Below are positions 1 to 7,376 of a DNA stretch of 64,000 nucleotides, piece after piece. The number at the start of each line of letters is the position of its first letter. The stretch's first letter is position 1. The position numbers were made by a program, and so were the translations under genes. This DNA is from Actinomadura kijaniata NBRC 14229 (GTDB lineage Bacteria > Actinomycetota > Actinomycetes > Streptosporangiales > Streptosporangiaceae). The notes under the pieces were generated by a model that did no database searches, was not told the origin of the DNA, and saw only the letters and a list, made by a program, of their open reading frames with translations. The stretch covers positions 1 to 64,000 of the forward strand of contig NZ_BCQR01000053.1 of the NCBI RefSeq assembly GCF_001552175.1, written 5' to 3'.

Positions 1-583
1 GGGCCTCGGCCCGCAGGTGCGACGGCGCGGGACCGACGGGCGTGGGGGCGGTCGGGGCCTCGGCGGCGGCCGACCCGGCCGCGGCGGGCCCGACGGGGGG
101 CCCGGGAGGTTCCTCGGCGGTCTCGGCCGCCTCCGCCCCGAACTGCGCGGTCCAGGGCGCCTCCGGGACGTCCGCGAGGAGCGGCGGGCCCTCCGCCCGC
201 TCCTTGTGGAGGTCGACGACGGTGGCCGGGGGCTCGCCGGCCCCGGCGCCCGGCCCGCCCTCGGAGCGGAAGTCGGTGACGGTCGCGTCCGCCTCGGTCG
301 GGGCCTCGCCCTCCGGGGGAGCGCTCCGGGGAACGTCGAAGGCCGTGGCGTCCGGGTCGTCCCGCGTGTCGTCCCAGTCGTTCCGGACGTCGTCCCGGGC
401 GGTGTCGCCGGGGTCGACCGGCCGGTCGACGACGGTCGCCTCGCCCTGGTCCCCGGCGGGCTCCGCCGTCGCCGCGGGCTCGTCGGGCCGCGCGGCAGGG
501 ATCTCGAACTCGGTGGTCGTCTTGTGGTCCGGGGGGACGCGCCCGGGTTCCTCGCCGCTCAACTGGTCACCTTCCAGGGACAT
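1..583 (-). CDS. Ala/Pro/Asp/Glu-rich protein, N-terminal part (runs off the window edge)
   Basis: An open frame runs from an ATG at 583 to the left edge with no stop, so only about the first 194 residues are visible. The sequence begins MSLEGDQLSGEEPGR and is acidic and low in complexity, dominated by Ala, Pro, Asp, Glu and Thr. No hydrophobic segment or recognisable domain appears in this part, so it is probably a disordered N-terminal region in front of something beyond the window. An in-frame stop lies just upstream of the ATG (588-590), which fixes the longest possible start. The ribosome-binding site is weak (GAGA). I do not recognise the family. Confidence 0.55.
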   Translation of the reverse strand, partial: MSLEGDQLSGEEPGRVPPDHKTTTEFEIPAARPDEPAATAEPAGDQGEATVVDRPVDPGDTARDDVRNDWDDTRDDPDATAFDVPRSAPPEGEAPTEADATVTDFRSEGGPGAGAGEPPATVVDLHKERAEGPPLLADVPEAPWTAQFGAEAAETAEEPPGPPVGPAAAGSAAAEAPTAPTPVGPAPSHLRAEA

Positions 584-651
584 TCGGTCTCACTGGAATC
601 CGACGATGCGCAGGGCCGTTCGGTTCACCCCATGCCGGATCTTGACCCTGG

Positions 652-1029
652 TCAGCTCGCGGGGCCGGGCTCCAGCCCGCGCCGCGCGGCCCAGCGGTGG
701 TGCCGGTCGAGCATCTCGGTGATCAGCTCGATGGCGTCGGGCGAGGAGGCGGCCGGCGCGCCGCTGAGCCAGCGGGTGGCCTCGGCCAGCAGTTCCTCGG
801 CGGTGTCGGGCGCGGCGGGCAGCCGCTCGTCGGCCAGCCGTCCCAGCACGTCGCCCAGCCGCAGCGCGGCGTCGGCCCGTCCGGACTCGGCCGCCTCGCG
901 GTACCACTCGGCGGCCTGGGCCAGATCGCCTTCGAGCTCGTACAACTCGCCCAGCCCGAAGGACACGTCGGCCCAGGGCCCGTCCGTGGTGGTCACCACG
1001 GTCTCGGGACTGCAGGGTCGAACAGGCAT
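652..1029 (-). CDS. Small TPR/Sel1-like repeat protein
   Basis: A 125-residue protein. Residues about 18-70 form two helix-turn-helix repeats with the TPR/Sel1 pattern (alanines and bulky residues at regular spacing around GELYELEGDLAQAAEWYREA and ADAALRLGDVLGRLADE). Such repeats mediate protein-protein contacts, and no catalytic motif is present. The ATG at 1029 has a good Shine-Dalgarno (GGAG, 7 nt upstream) that overlaps the stop of an 18-codon ORF just upstream. No signal peptide is present, so it is probably cytosolic. The partner is unknown. Confidence 0.6.
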   Translation of the reverse strand: MPVRPCSPETVVTTTDGPWADVSFGLGELYELEGDLAQAAEWYREAAESGRADAALRLGDVLGRLADERLPAAPDTAEELLAEATRWLSGAPAASSPDAIELITEMLDRHHRWAARRGLEPGPAS

Positions 1030-1033
1030 AGGT

Positions 1034-1090
1034 TCACTCCGGGTCGGTCTCGGTCGGCCGCGGGATCAACACGCGGCCGGAGCCACTCAT
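1034..1090 (-). CDS. Possible 18-residue peptide coupled to the TPR gene
   Basis: A short ORF, ATG at 1088-1090 to TGA at 1034-1036, encodes MSGSGRVLIPRPTETDPE. It ends 4 nt before the start of the TPR gene, and its last codons contain that gene's ribosome-binding site, an arrangement that would allow translational coupling. Its own ribosome-binding site is weak. It could be a real micropeptide, a coupling device or chance. Confidence 0.25.
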   Translation of the reverse strand: MSGSGRVLIPRPTETDPE

Positions 1091-1152
1091 GGTGGCCGTC
1101 AAACGTGATTTCCGCCACCACTTTAGCCGGGATGTGCGACCCTTGTCCGTGA

Positions 1153-1180
1153 TGGGTTGATTACTTAGAGTGATAACCCA
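1153..1180. promoter_or_regulatory. Inverted repeat upstream of the TPR gene, candidate operator
   Basis: A relatively AT-rich island in the gap upstream of the TPR gene carries arms TGGGTT (1153-1158) and AACCCA (1175-1180), plus near-symmetric inner bases. On the minus strand the loop region contains TAAGTA, a plausible -10-like hexamer. The regulator is not identifiable from the sequence. Apart from this element and the 18-codon ORF, I see no convincing gene between 1030 and 1400. Confidence 0.3.
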
Positions 1181-1409
1181 AGATCAGAGAGGGTTTTCCC
1201 GCCCACGACACGCCGGTAAAACCTTCTGACAAACGCGTGTTCACCATGTTCACCAGTAGCGACGCGCCTGCCGATCGACCTGCTCCGGCCCGTCGTCGTA
1301 GGAGCGGTACCGCACGCACGGCTCACCCACCCCGACGAGGAGCCTCTCGACGACCTCCAGGGGCGCGGGCAGCACGCCACCGCCGAGATGTCGGACGCCG
1401 GCCAGTTCG

Positions 1410-1847
1410 GTGCGCACGCCCGCCTCTCCGCGCACGTACCCGCCGACCCGGCTGCTGGTCGGCCCGGTGCGGGACCGGCTGGCGGACGGGCTGCGGCGGT
1501 ACAACCGGGAGGCCGGGGCCGGCCCCGGCGACGCCCGGTGGCTACAGCTTTGCGTGGCGCTGCACGTCGGCCCGGTCGAACGGGATCCGCGCGGCGTCTC
1601 CGGCAGCGCGATCATCCAGACCGCGCGGCTGCTGGAGGCGCCCGCGCTCAAGGCCCGGTTGCGGGAGACGGGCGCGGACCTGGGGTTCATCGTCTCGGAG
1701 TTCGTCTACGAGCACGTCGTCCGCCACGGCGGCGACCGGGCCGGGCCGGCCGGCTACGCGCGCACCCGCGTGCACGTGAAGGAGGCGGCGCTGGCCGGCT
1801 GGGTCCGCCTGTCGGAGCCGCCGGCGACACGGCTGCGGGCCGGATGA
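1410..1847 (+). pseudogene. C-terminal remnant of a class III nucleotide-cyclase-like protein
   Basis: The frame from the GTG at 1410 encodes about 145 residues matching the second half of a common actinomycete cyclase-like protein. A helix precedes a core strand with LQLCVALHVGPVERD, then GVSGSAIIQTARLLEAPALK, GADLGFIVSEFVYEHVVRH and a terminal VKEAALAGWVRL. The first half of this family, which carries the metal-binding strand and a Gly-Asp-Gly hairpin, is absent. Upstream sequence in this frame looks non-coding, and I found no matching fragment in the other frames. I therefore read it as an N-terminally truncated, probably inactive remnant, though a short functional version cannot be excluded. 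Confidence 0.45.
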
Positions 1848-1903
1848 GCGGCCGGGCGGCGGCTGGATAGGGTCGAGACGGTCGTCTACGAAGGGGGTTG
1901 CCC

Positions 1904-2257
1904 GTGTCCGTGGTCAAGATCAACGTGCTGACCGTGCCCGCCGAGCGGCGCGAGGAGCTGGAGCGGCGGTTCGCGGGGCGGGCCGGGCTGGTGGAGTCCG
2001 CCGAGGGCTTCGAGGGGTTCCGGCTGCTGCGGCCCACCGAGGGGTTCGACCGGTACCTGGTCGTCACCCAGTGGCGCAGCGAGGAGGACTTCACGCGCTG
2101 GACCGAGAGCCAGGCGTTCCGGCACGGGCACGCGCAGGCCGCCAAGGACGCCGAGGCCCAGGGGCACGGCCACGGCCACGGGCACGGCGGTCCGGCCGCC
2201 ACCGCGGCCGAGGTGTGGGGCTTCGAGGTGATCCAGAGCGCCGAGCCCAAGGCCTGA
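1904..2257 (+). CDS. Antibiotic-biosynthesis-monooxygenase (ABM) domain protein, heme-oxygenase-like
   Basis: A protein of about 117 residues with a single ABM (dimeric alpha-beta barrel) domain: SVVKINVLTVP, then a helix, FEGFRLLRPTEGFDRYLVVTQW, and a C-terminal strand VWGFEVIQ. Actinobacterial members of this group include MhuD/IsdG-like heme-degrading enzymes and small monooxygenases. The substrate here is not evident. A His/Gly-rich run (GHGHGHGHGG, about residues 87-96) is inserted before the last strand and could bind metal. I chose the GTG at 1904 because AAGGGGG lies 6 nt upstream, rather than the in-frame TTG at 1898, which overlaps that site. It converges on the GNAT gene across a shared terminator. 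Confidence 0.7.
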   Translation: MSVVKINVLTVPAERREELERRFAGRAGLVESAEGFEGFRLLRPTEGFDRYLVVTQWRSEEDFTRWTESQAFRHGHAQAAKDAEAQGHGHGHGHGGPAATAAEVWGFEVIQSAEPKA

Positions 2258-2264
2258 GACGGCA

Positions 2265-2292
2265 ACGGCCGCCGGAGGTGTCCGGCGGCCGT
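2265..2292. terminator. Bidirectional terminator hairpin
   Basis: A perfect 12-bp stem, ACGGCCGCCGGA / TCCGGCGGCCGT, with a GGTG loop lies between two convergent genes. There is no U-run, as is usual in high-GC actinomycetes. Confidence 0.7.
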
Positions 2293-2295
2293 CCG

Positions 2296-2577
2296 TCAGG
2301 CGACGAGGTCCTGGTAGTCGGGGTGCTTCTCGATCCACCCCTTGATGAACGGGCACAGCGGCACCGTCTTCACGCCGCGTCCCCGCACGTCGTCCAGCGC
2401 GCCCCGGGCCAGCTCGCCGCCGAGGCCCCGCCCCTCGAACCCCGGGTCGATCTCGGTGTGCGTGAAGACGGTCGTGCCGTCGCCGCGCAGCCGGTACTCG
2501 GCGAAACCGGCGAGCTCGCCGTCGGTGCGGATCTCGTACCGGCCCGCGTCGGCGTTGTTGGTGACCTCAATGCCCAT
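2296..2577 (-). CDS. GNAT-like N-acetyltransferase, YidJ/Gtn-type short form
   Basis: A 93-residue protein of the minimal GNAT fold (COG2388-like). The acetyl-CoA loop is visible as HTEIDPGFEGRGLGGELARGAL (Q/R-x-x-G-x-G/A pattern at about residues 47-57), and the C-terminal part VPLCPFIKGWIEKHPDYQDLV is typical of the YidJ/YjdJ group. The family is thought to acetylate small molecules or protein amines, and the substrate is unknown. It starts at the ATG at 2577 and lies 40 bp downstream of cimA, so it may be cotranscribed with it. Confidence 0.7.
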   Translation of the reverse strand: MGIEVTNNADAGRYEIRTDGELAGFAEYRLRGDGTTVFTHTEIDPGFEGRGLGGELARGALDDVRGRGVKTVPLCPFIKGWIEKHPDYQDLVA

Positions 2578-2617
2578 GCCCGGACAATGCCCGGCCGTGG
2601 CGGGAAATTCCCGCCGG

Positions 2618-4195
2618 TCACCCCGCCTCGTAGCCCGCGCGCAGCAGGCAGAACGACACCGCCTCCTCCAGCGCCTGCCAGGACGCGCCGATGACGTTGT
2701 CCGCGACGCCGACGGTGCCCCACTCGTGCTCGCCGTCGGAGGACTCGATCAGCACGCGGGTGCGGGCGTGGGTGCCGTGGGTCCCCTCCAGGATGCGGAC
2801 CTTGTAGTCGACCAGCTCCATCCGGGCCAGCTCGGGGAACAGCCGCTCCAGGGCGGTGCGCAGGGCGTTGTCGAGGGCGTTGACGGGGCCGTTGCCCTCG
2901 CCGGTGGCGATGATGCGCTCGCCCTTGGCGTGCAGCTTGACGGTGGCCTCCGACACCATGGCGCCGTCGGAGCGGCGCTCGACGATGGTGCGCCAGGACT
3001 CGACCTCGAAGTGCCGCTGCCGCACGCCGGTCAGCTCCTCGCGGACCAGCAGCTCGAACGACGCGTCGGCGGCCTCGAAGGTGTAGCCGACGTTCTCCAG
3101 CTCCTTGACCTTGTCGACGACCTGCCGGGCGCGGTCACCGGACAGGTCGTAGCCCAGCTCGCGGCCCTTCAGCTCGACCGAGGCGCGCCCGGCCATGCTG
3201 GAGACCAGCATGCGCATGTCGTTGCCGACGACGGCGGGGTCGATGTGCTGGTACAGGTCCGGGTCCACCTTGATCGCCGAGGCGTGCAGGCCCGCCTTGT
3301 GGGCGAACGCCGACAGCCCCACGTACGGCTGCTGGGAGCTGGGCGCGATGTTGGTGACCTCGGAGACCGAGTGCGCGATGCGGGTCATGCGGGCGAGCTG
3401 GTCGTCGGAGACCAGGCGCATGCCGCGCTTGAGCTGGAGGTTGCCGACGACGGTGAACAGGTTGGCGTTGCCGCTGCGCTCGCCGTAGCCGTTGGCGCAG
3501 CCCTGGACGTGGGTGGCCCCGGCCCGCACCGCCGCGAGGGTGTTGGCCACGGCGCAGCCGGAGTCGTCGTGGCAGTGGATGCCGACGCGGGCGCCGACGG
3601 AGACCACGTCGTGGACGACGTCGGCGAGCTCGTCGGGGAGCATGCCGCCGTTGGTGTCGCACAGCGCGATGACGTCGGCCCCGGCCTCGGCGGCGGTGCG
3701 CACGACCTCCAGCGCGTAGGCGCGGTTGGCGGCGTGGCCGTCGAAGAAGTGCTCGGCGTCCAGGAAGACTCGCCGGCCCTCCGCACGCAGGTGGGAGACC
3801 GTGTCGCGGATCATCGCGAGGTTCTCCTCCAGTGTCGTGCGGAGGGCCAGTTCGACGTGCCGGTCGTGGCTCTTGGCGACGAGCGTCACGACCGGCGCGC
3901 CGGAGTCGCGCAGGGCGGCCACCTGGGGGTCGTCGGCGGCCTTCAGACCGGCCCGGCGGGTCGCGCCGAACGCGGTGAGCTGCGCGTTGTTCAGGTGCAG
4001 CTCTGTTCGAGCGCGCCTGAAGAACTCGGTGTCCTTGGGGTTGGCGCCGGGCCAGCCTCCCTCGATGAACCCGACGCCGAGGTCGTCGAGGTGCCGGGCG
4101 ATGGCCAGCTTGTCGGCCACGGTGAGGTTGAGCCCCTCCTGCTGCGACCCGTCGCGCAGTGTGGTGTCGTAGACGTGGAAGGCGTCGCCCTGCAT
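2618..4195 (-). CDS. cimA: (R)-citramalate synthase
   Basis: A 525-residue enzyme of the HMGL-like/LeuA family that condenses pyruvate with acetyl-CoA to (R)-citramalate, the first step of the threonine-independent route to 2-ketobutyrate for isoleucine. The N-terminal TIM barrel shows YDTTLRDGSQQEGLNLTVADK (residues 9-29), the metal-binding GIHCHDDSG and GCANGYGERSGNANL, and a C-terminal LeuA-type regulatory domain from about residue 390. The length and the QEG after TLRDGSQ match the CimA group rather than LeuA. The ATG at 4195 has GAGGGGG 7 nt upstream; longer in-frame starts would run through the upstream terminator hairpin. The gene is preceded by a leader peptide, an attenuator and a palindromic operator. 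Bacterial homologues are often feedback-inhibited by isoleucine. Confidence 0.9.
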   Translation of the reverse strand: MQGDAFHVYDTTLRDGSQQEGLNLTVADKLAIARHLDDLGVGFIEGGWPGANPKDTEFFRRARTELHLNNAQLTAFGATRRAGLKAADDPQVAALRDSGAPVVTLVAKSHDRHVELALRTTLEENLAMIRDTVSHLRAEGRRVFLDAEHFFDGHAANRAYALEVVRTAAEAGADVIALCDTNGGMLPDELADVVHDVVSVGARVGIHCHDDSGCAVANTLAAVRAGATHVQGCANGYGERSGNANLFTVVGNLQLKRGMRLVSDDQLARMTRIAHSVSEVTNIAPSSQQPYVGLSAFAHKAGLHASAIKVDPDLYQHIDPAVVGNDMRMLVSSMAGRASVELKGRELGYDLSGDRARQVVDKVKELENVGYTFEAADASFELLVREELTGVRQRHFEVESWRTIVERRSDGAMVSEATVKLHAKGERIIATGEGNGPVNALDNALRTALERLFPELARMELVDYKVRILEGTHGTHARTRVLIESSDGEHEWGTVGVADNVIGASWQALEEAVSFCLLRAGYEAG

Positions 4196-4256
4196 GAGTA
4201 GTCCCCCTCGGGGTGTCGTGGCCGGCCCGTGGCGTCCCGTGTCCGGGGAAACAAAA

Positions 4257-4282
4257 AGACCCCTCACGGACGTGAGAGGTCT
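4257..4282 (-). terminator. Attenuator (intrinsic terminator) in the cimA leader
   Basis: On the minus strand, arms AGACCTCTCACG and CGTGAGGGGTCT pair (one G-U) and are followed at once by TTTTT (4253-4257) and a short T-rich stretch. The hairpin lies about 60 nt before the cimA ATG and just after a 14-codon BCAA-rich leader. Promoter-side placement before the coding region makes it an attenuator rather than an end-of-gene terminator. Confidence 0.8.
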
Positions 4283-4302
4283 GCGCGCCGGCGGTGTCCC
4301 GT

Positions 4303-4347
4303 TCAGATGCCGGCGCGCCAGCCGATAATCACGAGGCTGTGGCGCAT
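4303..4347 (-). CDS. cimA leader peptide (Leu-Val-Ile-Ile)
   Basis: A 14-codon ORF encoding MRHSLVIIGWRAGI. Four consecutive branched-chain residues (codons 5-8) would stall a ribosome when charged Leu/Val/Ile tRNAs are short. Its 3' codons (4309-4318) are perfectly complementary over 10 nt to 4283-4292, immediately before the attenuator arm, giving mutually dependent RNA folds. The layout is that of classical ribosome-mediated attenuation, here controlling an isoleucine-pathway gene. The peptide resembles the other two leaders in this window: a BCAA run followed by an Arg-Ala/Ser-Gly ending. Confidence 0.75.
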   Translation of the reverse strand: MRHSLVIIGWRAGI

Positions 4348-4393
4348 GATGTCGGCCAGTCTGCCATACCCGTCTCACTTTCGTCACATCGCG

Positions 4394-4408
4394 TCTCACA
4401 ATGTGGGA
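4394..4408. promoter_or_regulatory. TCTCA-N5-TGAGA-type operator upstream of cimA
   Basis: TCTCACAATGTGGGA is one mismatch from the perfect palindrome seen before leuB and the 9.2-kb leader, and is flanked by matching CG. Further TCTCA half-sites lie at 4373-4377 and 4417-4421. The site is 47 nt upstream of the leader-peptide start, in the promoter region. An IclR-type leucine regulator (NdgR/LtbR family) is a natural candidate, but this is inference. Confidence 0.5.
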
Positions 4409-4440
4409 CGAAAGGGTCTCATCCGCCCCCCGGGACGGCG

Positions 4441-4476
4441 AACGCCGCCCACCGGAGCCTTCTCGGGGGCGGCGTT
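4441..4476 (-). terminator. ilvE terminator hairpin
   Basis: A 10-bp stem AACGCCGCCC / GGGCGGCGTT, 16-nt loop, lies 17 bp past the ilvE stop. Confidence 0.55.
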
Positions 4477-4493
4477 TCCGCGTTCGGGGGCCG

Positions 4494-5597
4494 TCAGATG
4501 ATGCGGTGGATCCAGCCGTAGGGGTCGGGGCGGGTGCCGGACTGGATGCCCAGCAGCTCCTCGCGCAGCCTCATGGAGAGCTCGCCGGGCTCGCCGTTCC
4601 CGATCGTCCACTCGCGGTCGGCCCCCCGGACCGCGCCGACCGGGCTGATGATCGCGGCGGTGCCGCAGCCGAACACCTCGGTGATCTCGCCGGACTCGCA
4701 GCCGGCCTGCCACTCGTCGATGTTGATCTTGCCTTCCTCGACCGGGATGCCGAGGTCGGGCGCGAGCTTGAGCATCGAGTCGCGGGTGATGCCCGGCAGC
4801 AGCGTGCCGGTGAGGGCGGGGGTGAGCAGGCGGGCGCCCGAGCCGGAGCCGAAGACGAACATCAGGTTCATCGAGCCCACCTCCTCGACCCAGCGGTGCT
4901 CGACGGCGTCCAGCCAGACGACCTGGTCGCAGCCGTGCGCGACGGCCTCGGCCTGCCCGGCGAACGAGGCGGCGTAGTTCCCGCCGGTCTTGGCCTCGCC
5001 GGTGCCGCCGGGGGCGGCGCGGGTGTAGGTCTGCGACAGCCAGACGGTGACCGGCTTGATGCCGCGCGCGTAGTAGTTGCCGGACGGAGAGGCGATCACC
5101 ACGAACAGGTACTCCTGCGCGGGCTGGTTGACGCCGAGCGCGCGGGTGGTGGCGAACATGAACGGCCGCAGGTACAGGCTGTGGCCCGGCTGGTCGGGGA
5201 CCCAGTCCCGGTCGGTGGAGACCAGGACCTCCAGCGCCCGGACGAACAGCTCCTCGGGGATGTCCGGCATCGCCATCCGCCGGGCCGAGCGGTTCATGCG
5301 GGCGGCGTTGGAGAACGGCCGGAACGTGACGATCGAGCCGTCGGCCTGCTTGTAGGCCTTCAGGCCCTCGAACAGCTCCTGCGAGTAGTGCAGGACCTGG
5401 GAGGCGGGATCGAGCGCGAGCGGACCGTAGGGCTCCAGCCGCGCGTCGTGCCAGCCCTTGTCCGCCGAGTAACGGATGGTGACCATGTGGTCGGTGAAGT
5501 GCTGCCCCCATCCCGGGTTCTCCAGGATGCGCTCACGCTCGGCGGCGGGCGTCGGCCGCGGATTGGGCCGGATGTCGAAGTCCAGGGTGCTGCTCAT
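4494..5597 (-). CDS. ilvE: Branched-chain amino acid aminotransferase
   Basis: A 367-residue fold-type IV PLP aminotransferase that converts the keto acids of Val, Leu and Ile to the amino acids with glutamate as donor. Visible features are the BCAT core QELFEGLKAYKQADGSIVTFRP, the PLP-binding lysine in EAKTGGNYAASF, and the C-terminal EVFGCGTAAIISPVG that binds the cofactor phosphate. The length matches actinobacterial IlvE. The ATG at 5597 has GAGAGGACC upstream. A 17-codon ORF with no BCAA run (from about 5648) ends overlapping this ATG; its status is unclear. The gene has its own terminator and no leader attenuator, unlike cimA and ilvB. Confidence 0.92.
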   Translation of the reverse strand: MSSTLDFDIRPNPRPTPAAERERILENPGWGQHFTDHMVTIRYSADKGWHDARLEPYGPLALDPASQVLHYSQELFEGLKAYKQADGSIVTFRPFSNAARMNRSARRMAMPDIPEELFVRALEVLVSTDRDWVPDQPGHSLYLRPFMFATTRALGVNQPAQEYLFVVIASPSGNYYARGIKPVTVWLSQTYTRAAPGGTGEAKTGGNYAASFAGQAEAVAHGCDQVVWLDAVEHRWVEEVGSMNLMFVFGSGSGARLLTPALTGTLLPGITRDSMLKLAPDLGIPVEEGKINIDEWQAGCESGEITEVFGCGTAAIISPVGAVRGADREWTIGNGEPGELSMRLREELLGIQSGTRPDPYGWIHRII

Positions 5598-5707
5598 GAT
5601 GAGGTCCTCTCGCGGATCGCCTGGGCGGCCCCGTTGCCGCTCGGCATTCCTTAGTCCTTATTGTCGTACTTCGTCGAGACCCACCCCTCGATCACGGTGC
5701 GCGCACG

Positions 5708-5739
5708 AAAAAACCGGGCGCGCCGTGGGGCGCGCCCGG
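5708..5739 (-). terminator. leuB intrinsic terminator
   Basis: A perfect 11-bp stem CCGGGCGCGCC / GGCGCGCCCGG with a 4-nt loop, followed on the minus strand by TTTTTT (5708-5713). It lies about 30 bp past the leuB stop. Confidence 0.85.
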
Positions 5740-5767
5740 AGTGTCCCGTCCGGCGGGTGGCGCGCCG

Positions 5768-6823
5768 CTAGCCGGATACTCGCTTGGCGATGGCGTCGCC
5801 GATCTGCGCCGTGGAACGGGCGCCCTGCCCGCGGCGCTCGGCCAGGTCCTCGGAGACGGCCCGCTCGACGCGGCGGGCGGCCTCGGCCTCGCCGACGTGG
5901 TCCAGCAGCATGGCGACCGACAGGACCGTGGCGGTCGGGTCGGCCTTGCCCTGCCCGGCGATGTCGGGCGCGCTGCCGTGGACGGGCTCGAACATCGACG
6001 GGGCGGTGCGGTCGGGGTTGACGTTGCCGGATGCGGCCAGGCCGATCCCGCCCGCGATGGCCGCGCCGATGTCGGTGATGATGTCGCCGAACAGGTTGTC
6101 GGTGACGACGACGTCGAAGCGCTGCGGCTGGTTGACGAAGAACATCGTGGCCGCGTCGACGTGGCAGTAGTCGGTGGTGACCTGCGGGTACTCCGCGCCG
6201 ACCCGCTTCAGGACCCGCTGGTAGAGGTCGCCGGCGAAGGTGAGGACGTTGTCCTTGTGGACGAGGGTCAGCCGCTTGCGCGGGCGCTTGGCGGCGACCT
6301 CGAACGCGTACCGGACGACCCGCTCGACACCGAACGCGGTGTTGACGCTCTCCTGGGTGGCGACCTCGTGCGGGGTGCCCTTGCGCAGCACGCCGCCGAC
6401 GCCGGTGTAGGGGCCCTCGGTGCCCTCGCGGACGACGACCATGTCGATGTCCTCGGGCTTGATCCCGGCCAGCGGGGTCTGGACGCCGGGGAACAGCTTG
6501 ACCGGCCGCAGGTTGACGTAGTGGTCCAGCTCGAACCGGGTGCGCAGCAGCAGGCCCCGCTCCAGCACGCCGCTCGGGACGCTCGGGTCGCCGACCGCGC
6601 CGAGCAGGATGACGTCCTGGCCCCGGAGCTCCTCCAGCACCGAGTCCGGGAGCGCCTCGCCGGTGCGGTGCCAGCGGGCGGCGCCCAGGTCGTAGGCGGT
6701 CTGCTCGAACGTCAGGTCGAACGCGGGGGCCACGGCGTCGAGAACCTTCAGCCCTTCCGCGACCACCTCGGGGCCGATACCGTCACCAGGGATGACGGCC
6801 AGCCGGATGCTGCGGGAAGCCAT
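5768..6823 (-). CDS. leuB: 3-isopropylmalate dehydrogenase
   Basis: A 351-residue enzyme of leucine synthesis that oxidises and decarboxylates 3-isopropylmalate with NAD. It begins [21 protein letters not shown], with [15 protein letters not shown], the metal-binding [17 protein letters not shown] and the NAD-side [19 protein letters not shown], all canonical. No Shine-Dalgarno precedes the ATG at 6823. Instead TAGAGT (a TANNNT -10 element) ends 6 nt before it, so the mRNA is probably leaderless. A perfect TCTCA-N5-TGAGA palindrome sits where a repressor would block this promoter. It is divergent from the cobalamin riboswitch. Confidence 0.93.
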   Translation of the reverse strand: MASRSIRLAVIPGDGIGPEVVAEGLKVLDAVAPAFDLTFEQTAYDLGAARWHRTGEALPDSVLEELRGQDVILLGAVGDPSVPSGVLERGLLLRTRFELDHYVNLRPVKLFPGVQTPLAGIKPEDIDMVVVREGTEGPYTGVGGVLRKGTPHEVATQESVNTAFGVERVVRYAFEVAAKRPRKRLTLVHKDNVLTFAGDLYQRVLKRVGAEYPQVTTDYCHVDAATMFFVNQPQRFDVVVTDNLFGDIITDIGAAIAGGIGLAASGNVNPDRTAPSMFEPVHGSAPDIAGQGKADPTATVLSVAMLLDHVGEAEAARRVERAVSEDLAERRGQGARSTAQIGDAIAKRVSG

Positions 6824-6843
6824 GCGCGCACTCTACCGCAACG

Positions 6844-6858
6844 TCTCAACTCATGAGA
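6844..6858. promoter_or_regulatory. TCTCA-N5-TGAGA operator in the leuB promoter
   Basis: TCTCAACTCATGAGA is a perfect 5-bp inverted repeat 21-35 nt upstream of the leuB ATG, overlapping the -35 to spacer region of the inferred promoter (-10 TAGAGT). A second half-site, TCTCA at 6864-6868, lies inside AATGGTCTCACCATT. The same motif precedes the other BCAA loci here. Confidence 0.6.
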
Positions 6859-6964
6859 AATGGTCTCACCATTCAAGATGAGCGTTCCACGGCGGAACCG
6901 CCGCGCGGACGGACGGGCCGAACGGTGACTTGACGCCGAACCTCGCACAGGGGACGCTCTGGGC

Positions 6965-7110
6965 GAACAAGTCAACATCGAGGCGACGGCTCCGCAGGAA
7001 CCCGGTGCGATTCCGGGACGGTCCCGCCACTGTGACCCGGCCGCCTCCCGCGCGGAGCGGCCCGGGAAGTCAGGAACTGCTCCGTCGTCCTCCGCATACC
7101 GGGGCGCGTG
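6965..7110 (+). promoter_or_regulatory. Cobalamin (B12) riboswitch
   Basis: The conserved core is clear: AGGAACCCGGTGCGATTCCG, then GACGGTCCCGCCACTGTGA, a variable GC-rich stem, and GGGAAGTCAGGAA with a closing TGC. These are the hallmark elements of the adenosylcobalamin-binding RNA, followed by the B12-box-like end. The edges are approximate. The TTGACG at 6930-6935 may be the -35 of its promoter. It precedes cbtB and cbtA, so cobalamin would be expected to switch off cobalt uptake. Confidence 0.85.
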
Positions 7111-7133
7111 AACCCCGTGAGGAGATCGTCGAC

Positions 7134-7355
7134 ATGGCCCAGTCCGCCGTTCCGTCCGCGCAGCAGTCCCGGCCGGCGCCGGTCCGCGTCCCCGTGCGCG
7201 AGGTCGTCCCGTGGGCGGTGCTCGCCGCCGTCCTCGGCCTGGTGCTGATCTACTTCGTCGGCGCGGAGCAGGGCGCCACCTCCCTGTTCGGCGGCAACTG
7301 GGTGCACGAGTTCACCCACGACGGACGCCACCTGCTCGGCTTCCCCTGCCACTGA
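7134..7355 (+). CDS. cbtB: Cobalt transporter subunit CbtB
   Basis: A 73-residue protein with one membrane helix (about residues 24-44, VVPWAVLAAVLGLVLIYFVG) and a C-terminal NWVHEFTHDGRHLLGFPCH. The histidines in this segment are the family's putative metal ligands. CbtB partners with CbtA in B12-regulated cobalt uptake. The ATG at 7134 has GAGGAG 9 nt upstream, just after the riboswitch. The next gene is cbtA, which supports the assignment. Confidence 0.85.
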   Translation: MAQSAVPSAQQSRPAPVRVPVREVVPWAVLAAVLGLVLIYFVGAEQGATSLFGGNWVHEFTHDGRHLLGFPCH

Positions 7356-7376
7356 CCGGCCGGGGTCGCGCGCATC

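Noticed and set aside
17-1108. Long plus-strand ORF of 363 codons
   Set aside because: It is antisense to the partial minus-strand ORF and the TPR gene, and its product is Gly/Arg repeats typical of GC shadow frames.
2342-4201. 619-codon plus-strand ORF over cimA
   Set aside because: It is an antisense shadow. The minus-strand frame carries the unmistakable CimA domains, and the plus frame has no homology.
5597-5648. 17-codon ORF ending over the ilvE start as a possible leader peptide
   Set aside because: It has no branched-chain run (MPSGNGAAQAIRERTSS), no downstream terminator and no complementary stem, so it does not match the other leaders.
7010-7080. tRNA-like GC stems in the region before cbtB
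   Set aside because: The conserved elements are those of the cobalamin riboswitch. No anticodon or T-loop pattern is present, and no tRNA was found elsewhere in the window.
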